The notes under the pieces were generated by a model. The model searched no databases. It saw only the letters and a list, made by a program, of their open reading frames with translations, and was not told the DNA's origin. DNA of 11,122 nucleotides, from contig DFGW01000052.1 in NCBI GenBank assembly GCA_002372465.1, positions 1 to 11,122 of the forward strand, read 5' to 3'. The translations under genes were made by a program, and so were the position numbers. This DNA comes from Butyrivibrio sp. UBA3740 (GTDB lineage: Bacteria; Bacillota; Clostridia; Lachnospirales; Lachnospiraceae). Below, one piece after another: positions 1-6,602 of this stretch (position 1 is its first letter; each line of letters starts with the position of its first letter).

Positions 1-381
1 TATAAGGAAAAGCTTAAGACAAAATGTCCTACAGTTGAACAGAACGTTGGAAACCTTAGTGGTGGAAATCAGCAGAAAGTTCTTTTGGCAAAATGGATGT
101 TTGCAGATCCTGAGATCCTTATCCTGGACGAGCCTACAAGAGGTATCGACGTTGGTGCCAAGTACGAGATCTACTGCATTATCAACCAGCTGGTAGCTGA
201 AGGTAAATCAGTCATCATGATTTCTTCAGAGCTTCCTGAAATCCTTGGTATGTGCGACAGAATCTATGTTATGAACGAAGGAAAAATGGTCGGGGAGCTT
301 GATGCAAAGGATGCAACCCAGGAAAAAATTATGACTTATATCTTACAGTCATCTGGAAACGAGGAGGAGAATCATGAATAA
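1..381 (+). CDS. mmsA: Sugar ABC transporter ATP-binding protein, C-terminal part (MmsA/XylG/GguA-like)
   Basis: This is the 3' end of a gene whose start lies before the window; the frame is open from base 1 to the TAA at 379-381. About 126 residues are visible. They contain the ABC signature LSGGNQQK (nt 55-78), the Walker B segment ILILDEP (nt 115-135) and the D-loop TRGIDVGAK. The segment ISSELPE sits where most ABC ATPases carry the switch histidine; this is usual for the second ATPase domain of two-domain monosaccharide transporters such as RbsA, MglA and XylG. The visible part is therefore the second nucleotide-binding domain, which powers sugar import at the inner face of the membrane. 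The next gene, a permease of the matching family, overlaps by 8 bp. The MmsA name rests mainly on that permease; the substrate cannot be read from this fragment. A TTG at 85 is an internal codon, not a start. Confidence 0.9.
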   Translation, partial: YKEKLKTKCPTVEQNVGNLSGGNQQKVLLAKWMFADPEILILDEPTRGIDVGAKYEIYCIINQLVAEGKSVIMISSELPEILGMCDRIYVMNEGKMVGELDAKDATQEKIMTYILQSSGNEEENHE

Positions 382-1564
382 AGATCAAGTTTTAGGATTT
401 TTGAAAAAGAACACGATGGTGTTCGTTCTTGTAATAGTATTAGCTTTCTTTTCATTTATGACAGGCGGAGCAATCCTGCTTCCCATGAATGTTAGTAACC
501 TTATTTCACAGAACGCATACGTATTCGTTCTTGCAACAGGTATGCTGCTGTGTATCTTAACCGGTGGTAACATCGACCTGTCAGTAGGTTCTGTAGTATG
601 TTTCGTAGGTGCCGTTGGTGCAACCCTTATGATGAACGTTGGCGTTCCTGTATGGCTTTCAATCATCATCATGATCGCTATCGGAACAGCAATCGGTGCA
701 TTCCAGGGCTTCTGGATCGCCTTTGTACGTATTCCTCCTTTCATCGTAACACTGGCAGGAATGCTTGTTTTCAGAGGACTTTCAAACGTAGTACTTAACG
801 GACTTACAGTTTCAATCAAGGATAAGACAAGTTTTGTAGACCTGTTCGGTGGTGGTGCTAACTGCTACATCCCTGATTTCTTCGGCGGAGCTTCACTTAA
901 CCTTACATGTCTCTTTGCCGGAATCATCGGAGCATCAATCTATGTTATCCTTCAGGTTTCAGGACGTATCAAGAAAAAGAACTCCGGCTATGAGCTTGAG
1001 AACGTTGTTACATTCACTGTAAAGACAGCAGTTCTGGCAGCAGTACTTGTAGCATTCGCTTACAGACTTGCTCAGCACAAGGGTATTCCTTCAGTTCTTA
1101 TCTGGGTTCTCATCGTAGTACTTATCTATGGATACATCACATCCAACACAACAGTTGGACGTTACTTCTACGCAGTAGGTGGTAACGAGAAGGCTACGAA
1201 GCTTTCAGGTATCGATACAAACAAGGTTTACTTCCTTGCTTACACCAACATGGGCTTCCTTGCAGCACTTGCAGGAATGATCACAATCGCAAGACTTACA
1301 TCAGCTCAGCCAACATATGGTCAGAACTATGAGATGGACGCTATCGGTTCCTGCTTCATCGGTGGAGCATCAGCTTACGGTGGAATCGGTACTGTTCCCG
1401 GGGTTATTGTCGGTGCGGTTCTTATGGGTGTTATCAACCTTGGTATGTCACTTATGGGCGTAGATGCCAACATGCAGAAGGTTGTAAAGGGTGTCGTTCT
1501 TCTTGCAGCAGTTATCTTCGACGTAGTATCAAAGCGTGGCGGAAAGCTCGTTGTAAAGAACTGA
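374..1564 (+). CDS. mmsB: Monosaccharide ABC transporter permease (MmsB/XylH/GguB-like)
   Basis: This 396-residue, very hydrophobic protein has about ten likely membrane segments, for example near residues 14-36, 48-62, 72-88, 93-118, 122-141, 175-194, 214-231, 238-255, 286-304 and 340-384. Family marks of the BPD_transp_2 (ribose/xylose/galactose) permeases are visible: [13 protein letters not shown] (62-74), the [10 protein letters not shown] segment (121-130) and the cytoplasmic coupling loop [13 protein letters not shown] (268-280), which contacts the ATPase. Its length fits XylH, GguB and MmsB (about 390-400) better than RbsC (about 320). The extra length comes from a charged loop plus membrane segment near residues 195-255. 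The ATG at 374 has GAGGAGG at 361-367 as its ribosome binding site, inside the end of the ATPase gene, so the two are translationally coupled. Together with an unseen binding protein it would import xylose, arabinose, galactose or mixed monosaccharides; the substrate is not determined. Leu CTT and Ile ATC codons dominate, suggesting high expression. Confidence 0.92.
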   Translation: MNKDQVLGFLKKNTMVFVLVIVLAFFSFMTGGAILLPMNVSNLISQNAYVFVLATGMLLCILTGGNIDLSVGSVVCFVGAVGATLMMNVGVPVWLSIIIMIAIGTAIGAFQGFWIAFVRIPPFIVTLAGMLVFRGLSNVVLNGLTVSIKDKTSFVDLFGGGANCYIPDFFGGASLNLTCLFAGIIGASIYVILQVSGRIKKKNSGYELENVVTFTVKTAVLAAVLVAFAYRLAQHKGIPSVLIWVLIVVLIYGYITSNTTVGRYFYAVGGNEKATKLSGIDTNKVYFLAYTNMGFLAALAGMITIARLTSAQPTYGQNYEMDAIGSCFIGGASAYGGIGTVPGVIVGAVLMGVINLGMSLMGVDANMQKVVKGVVLLAAVIFDVVSKRGGKLVVKN

Positions 1565-1587
1565 TAATAATATTCTTAGTGGAATCG

Positions 1588-1614
1588 GGGGCTGGTTTTG
1601 CCAGTCCCTTTTTT
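1588..1614 (+). terminator. Intrinsic terminator after the sugar transporter operon
   Basis: An 8-bp stem (1588-1595 pairing with 1601-1608, one G-U pair, loop TTTTG) is followed directly by six T residues at 1609-1614. It lies 23 bases after the permease stop and would end the transporter transcript. Confidence 0.88.
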
Positions 1615-1615
1615 G

Positions 1616-1624
1616 TGCTATACT
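1616..1624 (+). promoter_or_regulatory. Candidate extended -10 promoter for the rRNA methyltransferase-proC pair
   Basis: TGC followed by TATACT (1619-1624) matches an extended -10 element with one mismatch in the hexamer. No good -35 box lies 16-18 bp upstream; the nearest, TTTGCC at 1597-1602, falls in the terminator stem. The start site would be near 1631, giving a leader of about 30 bases before the ATG at 1662. It begins within two bases of the terminator T-run, so one short region would end one transcript and start the next. Confidence 0.5.
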
Positions 1625-1661
1625 ATTTCTACTCAAAAAAATCAAAAGGGAAAGAAGTAAT

Positions 1662-2477
1662 ATGATCACCAGTACCAGTAATGACCGCGTTCGCAGGGTT
1701 GTGAGCTTTGTGGAAAAGAGCAAAGCCCGCCGCGAGGAGAAGGTCTTTGTAATAGAAGGAATGAAAATGCTAAGGGAAGCCCCGGTGCTTCAGGTTGACG
1801 AAGTATTTGTCACAGAGAGATTTGTTGACAGTGCCAGCGAAGATGACAAGGAGATTCTTTGGAGATACGGAGCTGAGACTGTTTCCGAGGAAGTCATGAA
1901 GAAGATGAGCGACACTCAGACTCCCCAGGGTGTTCTGGCAGTCATCAGGCAGTACGAGTACTCCATGGAGGAAGTACTTGAGGGCTACAACCAGGATAGT
2001 GCAGAACTGGCGACACCTCTTTTGCTGGTGCTTGAGAACATTCAGGATCCGGGAAACCTTGGTACCATGCTCAGAAGCGGCGAAGGCGCAGGAGTGACCG
2101 GAGTTATAATGGGCAAGGGCTGTGCTGACATCTACAACCCCAAGGTAATCAGGTCAACAATGGGCTCCATTTTCAGGATGCCATTTATATATGTAGAAAG
2201 TGTTCCCGATATTGTAAAAGAGCTGAAGGAGAAGGGCATACATACCTATGCAGCGCACCTTAAAGGGGAAAAGAACTATGACGAGTTCGACTATACTAAG
2301 CCCACAGCCTTCCTTATAGGCAATGAGGGCAAGGGTCTGACTATGGAGACGGCTGACGCAGCAGAGACCTACGTGCTGATCCCTATGAAGGGAGAGGTGG
2401 AGTCCATGAACGCAGCCACTTCATCAGCAATTCTTACATTTGAGGCTTCAAGACAAAGAAGGGGGGGAATGAAATGA
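1662..2477 (+). CDS. SpoU/TrmH-family RNA 2'-O-methyltransferase (YsgA-like)
   Basis: This 271-residue protein belongs to the SPOUT class, which transfers a methyl group from S-adenosylmethionine to a ribose 2'-OH through a knotted fold. The N-terminal substrate-binding domain (about 1-105) has the usual opening, with KVFVIEGMKMLREA at 27-40. The three SpoU motifs are present: motif 1 ENIQDPGNLGTMLRS (125-139, with N132 and the catalytic-type R138), motif 2 AFLIGNEGKGL (216-226) and motif 3 IPMKGEVESMNAATSSAI (240-257, with N250). The closest style is the YsgA/RlmB-like group acting on 23S rRNA, but the target (rRNA or tRNA) cannot be settled from sequence. The ATG at 1662 follows a purine-rich AAAGGGAAAGAAG at good spacing. 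It overlaps proC by ATGA, and a run of seven G residues (2461-2467) lies just before the stop. Confidence 0.9.
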   Translation: MITSTSNDRVRRVVSFVEKSKARREEKVFVIEGMKMLREAPVLQVDEVFVTERFVDSASEDDKEILWRYGAETVSEEVMKKMSDTQTPQGVLAVIRQYEYSMEEVLEGYNQDSAELATPLLLVLENIQDPGNLGTMLRSGEGAGVTGVIMGKGCADIYNPKVIRSTMGSIFRMPFIYVESVPDIVKELKEKGIHTYAAHLKGEKNYDEFDYTKPTAFLIGNEGKGLTMETADAAETYVLIPMKGEVESMNAATSSAILTFEASRQRRGGMK

Positions 2478-3268
2478 CTATTGGATTTATCGGACTGGGA
2501 AACATGGCTAAGGCCATGATCGGAGGAATTCTTCAAAAGGGCCTTATGGGACCCAATGAGATCATCGGAACAGCCAGAACTGAGGAGACCTGCCGGAAGG
2601 CAGCAGACAAGTTCGGCATTCAGACCAGAAGCTCCAACGAGGCTGTGGCAAAGGAAGCGGATATCATCGTCCTTGCTGTAAAGCCCCAGTTTCTGAAGGT
2701 TGTAATTGCGGATATCATGGACTGCGTTGATGACAGCAAGCTGGTTGTCAGCATTGCTGCAGGCAAGACCATCAGCTGGATTGCCAATGAGTTTGAAAAG
2801 CCTGTAAAGCTCATCAGGGTAATGCCTAACACTCCTGCTCTTGTGGGAGAGGGATGCTCAGCAGTATGCAGAAATGACCTGGTTTCAGATGATGATTTCC
2901 ACTTTGTGATCGAACTTCTGGAGAGCTTTGGGAAGGCCTATACAGTGCCTGAATCCCTTATGGACGTGGTGGTAGGCGTAAGCGGATCATCACCGGCATA
3001 TGTCTTTTTATTCATAGAAGCAATGGCGGACGCTGCTGTGGCAGGAGGCATGCCTCGTAAGCAGGCCTATGAGTTTGCAGCACAGTCTGTACTTGGGGCA
3101 GCCAAGATGGTTTTGGAGACAGGCAAGCACCCGGGAGAGCTAAAAGACATGGTTTGCTCACCTGCAGGGACTACAATTGAAGCAGTGAAGGTACTTGAGG
3201 AAAAAGGTTTCCGCGCAGCCGTGATGGATGCTGTAACTGCGTGCATTGATAAGAGTAGAAGTCTCTAA
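2474..3268 (+). CDS. proC: Pyrroline-5-carboxylate reductase
   Basis: ProC catalyses the last step of proline synthesis, reducing 1-pyrroline-5-carboxylate to L-proline with NAD(P)H in the cytoplasm. The 264-residue length is normal. The N-terminal Rossmann fold has the dinucleotide-binding loop GFIGLGNMAKAM (4-15). The VMPNTPALVGEG segment (117-128) and the C-terminal dimerisation domain with SGSSPAYVFLFIEAMADAA (170-188) and the signature HPGELKDMVCSPAGTTIEA (219-237) are all intact. The ATG at 2474 overlaps the methyltransferase stop by 4 bp, and the G-rich tract at 2461-2467 serves as an unusual ribosome binding site 6 bases upstream, so translation is probably coupled. proB and proA are not in the window. 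The pairing with an RNA methyltransferase looks like genomic convenience rather than a shared pathway. Confidence 0.97.
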   Translation: MTIGFIGLGNMAKAMIGGILQKGLMGPNEIIGTARTEETCRKAADKFGIQTRSSNEAVAKEADIIVLAVKPQFLKVVIADIMDCVDDSKLVVSIAAGKTISWIANEFEKPVKLIRVMPNTPALVGEGCSAVCRNDLVSDDDFHFVIELLESFGKAYTVPESLMDVVVGVSGSSPAYVFLFIEAMADAAVAGGMPRKQAYEFAAQSVLGAAKMVLETGKHPGELKDMVCSPAGTTIEAVKVLEEKGFRAAVMDAVTACIDKSRSL

Positions 3269-3288
3269 AAATCTGGCTTCTGGTTTTT
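3257..3288 (+). terminator. Weak candidate terminator at the end of proC
   Basis: AGAAGTC (3257-3263, overlapping the last proC codons) can pair with GGCTTCT (3275-3281), giving 7 bp with one G-U pair and an 11-base loop. Five T residues follow at 3284-3288 after two G. The large loop and the gap before the T-run make it weaker than the other terminators here. Confidence 0.35.
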
Positions 3289-3305
3289 GAAATATTTATA
3301 AAAAT

Positions 3306-3334
3306 TTGACAAATTTTCATATCTTTGCTAATAT
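3306..3334 (+). promoter_or_regulatory. Strong sigma-A promoter for the cell-wall hydrolase gene
   Basis: A perfect -35 box TTGACA (3306-3311), a 17-bp spacer and the -10 box TAATAT (3329-3334) are present, with TGC directly before the -10 as an extended element. Transcription should start near 3341, leaving a leader of about 70 bases before the ATG at 3411. The surrounding DNA is AT-rich, as expected. Confidence 0.85.
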
Positions 3335-3365
3335 ACCCTTCGGATTTGCTTTTTACTTAATAAGT

Positions 3366-3382
3366 TGCAACAAACTTGTAAC
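3366..3382 (+). promoter_or_regulatory. WalR-box-like tandem repeat in the hydrolase leader
   Basis: TGCAAC, five bases (AAACT), then TGTAAC matches the WalR (YycF) binding consensus TGTWAH-N5-TGTWAH at 11 of 12 defined positions. It lies about 25-42 bases after the predicted start site. In Bacillus, WalR sites downstream of the promoter usually repress and upstream ones activate. The same stretch (3364-3382) can also be read as an imperfect dyad, GTTGCAA and TTGTAAC around a 5-base centre. Binding by a WalR homologue is inference, supported by the wall-hydrolase gene it precedes. Confidence 0.4.
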
Positions 3383-3410
3383 ATTTAAAATCTAAGAGGA
3401 TAGCACAGGT

Positions 3411-4526
3411 ATGAACAATGCATCAAGGTTATCTTCCGGCTTACTTAAGCAGGTGGCAGCATTTGCACTTGCACTTTTAGTCTTCATGGGCCGGGATATA
3501 ACAGTAGAGGCAAGAAGCGCTGCAAGCTATTTAGATCTTGCTACAGGAATCACAAATATTATCAGTCCCATTTCTCCACTTGGTCTGGACACGGACGCTT
3601 TGGAAGTAAAGGTTGCCGAGAGCGCAGAGAGCTCTTCTGAGGCTTCCACTGCCGAGAGCAGTTCAGAGAAAGAGGAGTCAACGCTGGTCATGGCCAATGT
3701 CAGCTCAGCGATGAACGTCAGGGAAGAACCCAATGAAGACAGCATTAAGGTCGGAGTACTTTACAAGGACTGCGGCGGAAAGATATTAGACAGGAAAGAC
3801 GGTTGGACCAAACTCCAGTCAGGAGACCTGATCGGATGGGCCAAGGATGAGTACCTTCTTTTTGATGAGGAGGCCGAGGCTCTGGCTCAGGACGTTGGAA
3901 AACAGATCGTCACCAGTAACGACAGTGCACTTAACGTAAGAGCAGAGGCTTCATCAGACGCAGAAGTCCTTGGAGTTCTTACAGAGAATACCTTCGTGGA
4001 TCTTATCGAGGACAAGGGCGACGGATGGGTCAGCGTTGACTTCAACGATGAGACAGGATATGTTCAGTCAGACTACGTTACAACTACCTTCAAGATCGAC
4101 CAGGGTGAGACAATAGCAGCCATCAAGATCCGTGAGGAAGCTGAGAAGAAGGCATCACTTACCAAGAACCGCGGAGCAGTTTCTGCAGATGCGGATGAGG
4201 TTAAGCTTCTGGCAGCTCTTATCCAGTGTGAGGCAGGTAATCAGCCTTATGAGGGAAGAGTGGCAGTCGGAGCGGTTGTTCTTAACAGAGTTAAGAGTGG
4301 TGCTTATCCTAACAGCATCTACGGTGTAATCTATGCGTCAGGTCAGTTTACACCGGCACTTAACGGTACAGTTGCCAATGTCTACAACAGTGGAAGGATC
4401 AGCGATACCAACATTCAGGCAGCACAGGCAGCCATAAACGGTGAGACAACAGTTGGATCTGCTCTCCACTTCAGAAGAGCCAACGGACGTGAAGGAATCG
4501 TTATCGGAGCACACGTTTTCTGGTAA
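3411..4526 (+). CDS. Secreted cell-wall hydrolase: signal peptide, two SH3b domains, SleB/CwlJ-type catalytic domain
   Basis: This 371-residue protein should be exported and act on peptidoglycan. Residues 1-34 form a signal peptide, with R6 and K13, a hydrophobic core at 15-26 and a likely cut after VEA (34). A Ser/Glu/Ala-rich linker at about 67-91 leads to two bacterial SH3 domains at about 92-150 and 165-226. Each carries the NVR motif (102-104, 175-177) and a GW pair, and such domains usually bind wall peptides. A charged, probably helical stretch (230-250) precedes the Hydrolase_2 domain (262-371), with the motif QCEAGNQPYEGRVAVGAV and the presumed catalytic E274. In spore formers this domain cleaves cortex peptidoglycan during germination. 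Here the SH3 domains and promoter suggest a vegetative role in growth or daughter-cell separation. The ATG follows AAGAGGA (3394-3400) at 10 bases. It is transcribed alone, between its own promoter and a terminator. Confidence 0.9.
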   Translation: MNNASRLSSGLLKQVAAFALALLVFMGRDITVEARSAASYLDLATGITNIISPISPLGLDTDALEVKVAESAESSSEASTAESSSEKEESTLVMANVSSAMNVREEPNEDSIKVGVLYKDCGGKILDRKDGWTKLQSGDLIGWAKDEYLLFDEEAEALAQDVGKQIVTSNDSALNVRAEASSDAEVLGVLTENTFVDLIEDKGDGWVSVDFNDETGYVQSDYVTTTFKIDQGETIAAIKIREEAEKKASLTKNRGAVSADADEVKLLAALIQCEAGNQPYEGRVAVGAVVLNRVKSGAYPNSIYGVIYASGQFTPALNGTVANVYNSGRISDTNIQAAQAAINGETTVGSALHFRRANGREGIVIGAHVFW

Positions 4527-4582
4527 AAAGAGCTAATGGCCCCACTTGGGGGTGCACTAAAAAACTCATATGTGATAGAATG

Positions 4583-4615
4583 AAGGGGATTGCACGGAAT
4601 GTGCGATCCCTTTTT
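4583..4615 (+). terminator. Strong intrinsic terminator after the cell-wall hydrolase gene
   Basis: GGGATTGCAC (4586-4595) pairs with GTGCGATCCC (4601-4610) over 10 bp with one U-G pair and a 5-base loop. A T-run at 4611-4615 follows, and upstream AAG can extend the stem into it. It isolates the hydrolase gene from argF. Confidence 0.9.
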
Positions 4616-4626
4616 ATATCGCTAAG

Positions 4627-4642
4627 GAGTAGATTTCTACTC
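4627..4642. promoter_or_regulatory. Perfect dyad upstream of argF (possible operator)
   Basis: GAGTAG (4627-4632) and CTACTC (4637-4642) form a perfect inverted repeat around ATTT; the symmetry extends one further A/T pair inward. It lies 31 bases before the argF ATG, between the previous terminator and the argF ribosome binding site, where a regulator could act. It does not match the ArgR box of E. coli or Bacillus (TGAAT...ATTCA-like), and no convincing -35/-10 pair is visible for argF. The role is unknown. Confidence 0.35.
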
Positions 4643-4673
4643 GATCATATTGTTTGTTGAGGAGGTGCATTGT

Positions 4674-5666
4674 ATGAATTTGTATGGACGTGATTTTCTA
4701 AAACTCTTGGATTTTACTCCCCAGGAGATTTCCTATCTGGTTGACCTGGCAGGCGAGCTTAAGGACAAGAAGCAAAAGGGGATTCTTCATGAGGAGCTAA
4801 AGGGTAAAAACGTTGCCCTGATATTTGAAAAGACCAGCACCCGTACCAGATGCGCCTTCGAGGTTGCTGCTCACGATCTTGGAATGGGATCTACATACCT
4901 TAATCCCACAGATTCCCAGATCGGCAAAAAGGAGAGCATTGCAGATACAGCCCGTGTTCTTGCCGGCATGTTTGATGGCATTGAATACAGAGGCTTTGAG
5001 CAGGAGATAGTTGAGAACATAGCAAGCCACAGCAAGGTTCCGGTATGGAACGGACTTACCAACGAGTTCCATCCCACACAGATGCTGGCAGATCTTTTGA
5101 CTATAAAAGAGCACTTTGGACATCTTAAGGGTATCCGCCTGGCATACCTTGGTGATGCAAGATACAACACAGGTAATTCCCTGATGGTTATGTGTGCCAA
5201 GATGGGCATGCACTTTGTTGCTGTTTCCAACAAGAAGTATTTCCCTTCACAGGAGCTTATAGATACCTGCCAGGAGATAGCAAAAGAGACAGGCGCAACT
5301 CTTGAGTTTACCGAGGATGTCTTCGCAGGCACAAAGGGTGCCGATGTCATCTCTACAGATATCTGGGTTTCCATGGGTGAACCCGACGAGGTATGGGAGG
5401 AGAGGATAAAGGACCTTGAGCCCTACCGTGTAACTATGGATGTCATGAAGAATGCCGGTGATAAGGCAGTATTCATGCACTGTTTGCCTTCCTTTCACGA
5501 CCTTAACACAGGAATCGGAAAAGATATCAAGAACAAGTACGGTCTTGATGAGATGGAAGTTACTGACGAGGTATTTGAGTCAGACAGATCGATTGTTTTC
5601 CGGGAAGCAGAGAACCGTATGCACACCATTAAGGCAGTGATGCTGGCTACTCTGAAGAAAGACTGA
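4674..5666 (+). CDS. argF: Ornithine carbamoyltransferase
   Basis: This enzyme joins carbamoyl phosphate and ornithine to give citrulline, a late step of arginine synthesis. The start at 4674 (330 residues, MNLYGRDF) is set by the near-perfect ribosome binding site GAGGAGGTG at 4659-4667, 6 bases upstream. A longer version from TTG 4650 would contain that site inside the gene. Visible motifs are the carbamoyl-phosphate loop STRTR (55-59), HPTQ (133-136), the ornithine-side D229 with the SMG loop (233-235) and HCLP (269-272) with the reactive C270. Length and all key residues are normal. The sequence style also resembles the catabolic ArcB form, but no arcA or arcC is nearby, so the anabolic role is preferred. 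The birA stop-start gap is 6 bp, so argF probably heads the operon. Confidence 0.95.
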   Translation: MNLYGRDFLKLLDFTPQEISYLVDLAGELKDKKQKGILHEELKGKNVALIFEKTSTRTRCAFEVAAHDLGMGSTYLNPTDSQIGKKESIADTARVLAGMFDGIEYRGFEQEIVENIASHSKVPVWNGLTNEFHPTQMLADLLTIKEHFGHLKGIRLAYLGDARYNTGNSLMVMCAKMGMHFVAVSNKKYFPSQELIDTCQEIAKETGATLEFTEDVFAGTKGADVISTDIWVSMGEPDEVWEERIKDLEPYRVTMDVMKNAGDKAVFMHCLPSFHDLNTGIGKDIKNKYGLDEMEVTDEVFESDRSIVFREAENRMHTIKAVMLATLKKD

Positions 5667-5672
5667 CAGGGT

Positions 5673-6581
5673 ATGCTTAGTAGTGAGTTAATTGCCGGGC
5701 AGCTTCACACCAGGTGGGCTGCCTGCAACATTGTATATAAGGATGTGACGGGATCCACCAACACTGATGCCAGAGAGCTGGCCTTGTCGGGGGCACTACA
5801 CGGAACCCTCGTGGTAGCTGACAAACAGGAGAGCGGACGAGGCTCCAACGGCCGAGGCTGGGAGACTCCCGCCGGCACCAATATAGCCATGAGCCTTGTG
5901 GTGAGACCCCGTGTCGGAATCGTTCAGATTCCCATGCTCACGCTTGTTATGGGACTTTCCGTTGCCGAAGGGATTGAGCAGGTGATAACAGATGCTGATT
6001 GTGGCATCAAGTGGCCCAACGACGTGGTGCTCGCAGGCAGGAAGGTCTGCGGTATTTTAACTGAGCTCCATCTTAAACCAGAGGGCGGAATTGCCGACGC
6101 TGTGATCGGTGTTGGTATTAATGTCAACATGGTGGATTTTCCGGAAGAAATCCGGGGCGTGGCAGGATCTCTTTTGACCCAGACAGGCATTCGCGTAGAC
6201 AGAAACGCTTTAGTGGCGCGGGTTATGGAAAGCTTTGAAGCAAACTATGAGAAGTTTGAAAAGACCGGGGATATGTCACTGTTAAAAGACAGGTACGAGG
6301 CGCGGCTGGTAAACAGGGACAGGAAGGTCATGATCCTTGACCCCAGGAAGGCAGCAGTTGTTGCACCAAAGGAAGCTGTGGAAACGAAGTTTCATGGGAA
6401 TGCCGGTGGTCTTAAGATCAATGGGCAGATGACATCCGGTGCTGAGAATACTGTGGAAGAGACGGGCACTTGTCTTGGAATCACAGATAGCGGCGCTCTT
6501 ATCGTTAAGCTGGATACAGGCGAGAAGCGCGAAGTGAAGGCCGGTGAAGTATCTGTCCGGGGAATTTACGGATACGTATAA
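5673..6581 (+). CDS. birA: Biotin--[acetyl-CoA-carboxylase] ligase without the DNA-binding domain
   Basis: The protein activates biotin with ATP and attaches it to the lysine of carrier proteins such as BCCP. The 302 residues carry the biotinyl-AMP loop GRGSNGRGW (55-63), KWPNDV (113-118) and GVGINVN (146-152), and end with GEVSVRGIYGYV, typical of clostridial BirA. The N-terminus begins at the linker that normally follows the winged-helix domain (LHTRW, 11-15), so the repressor domain is absent. It should be a pure ligase that does not itself control biotin genes. The C-terminal domain has about 35 extra residues (about 225-262), Gly/Thr/Lys-rich, between KVMILDP and the CLGITDSGALIV strand. 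The start has poor ribosome-binding support (AGGG touches the ATG; GAAGAAAG lies further back), but the 6-bp gap to argF allows coupled translation. Confidence 0.93.
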   Translation: MLSSELIAGQLHTRWAACNIVYKDVTGSTNTDARELALSGALHGTLVVADKQESGRGSNGRGWETPAGTNIAMSLVVRPRVGIVQIPMLTLVMGLSVAEGIEQVITDADCGIKWPNDVVLAGRKVCGILTELHLKPEGGIADAVIGVGINVNMVDFPEEIRGVAGSLLTQTGIRVDRNALVARVMESFEANYEKFEKTGDMSLLKDRYEARLVNRDRKVMILDPRKAAVVAPKEAVETKFHGNAGGLKINGQMTSGAENTVEETGTCLGITDSGALIVKLDTGEKREVKAGEVSVRGIYGYV

Positions 6582-6602
6582 TACAAAAACGGAGGCTGAA
6601 AA

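Noticed and set aside
4538..4556. CCCC/GGGG hairpin just after the hydrolase stop
   Set aside because: The stem is only 4-5 bp and no T-run follows; the real terminator lies about 30 bases downstream.
4571..4581. Extended -10-like TGATAGAAT between the hydrolase gene and argF
   Set aside because: Transcription would start inside the strong terminator hairpin at 4583-4615 and there is no -35 box, so it would be non-productive.
4650..4673. Upstream TTG start for argF adding eight residues
   Set aside because: The excellent GAGGAGGTG ribosome binding site lies inside this extension and is correctly spaced for the ATG at 4674, where the conserved protein begins.
4797..5374. Two overlapping reverse-strand open frames opposite argF
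   Set aside because: They are shadows of a conserved gene with intact active-site motifs; there is no promoter or ribosome binding site evidence.
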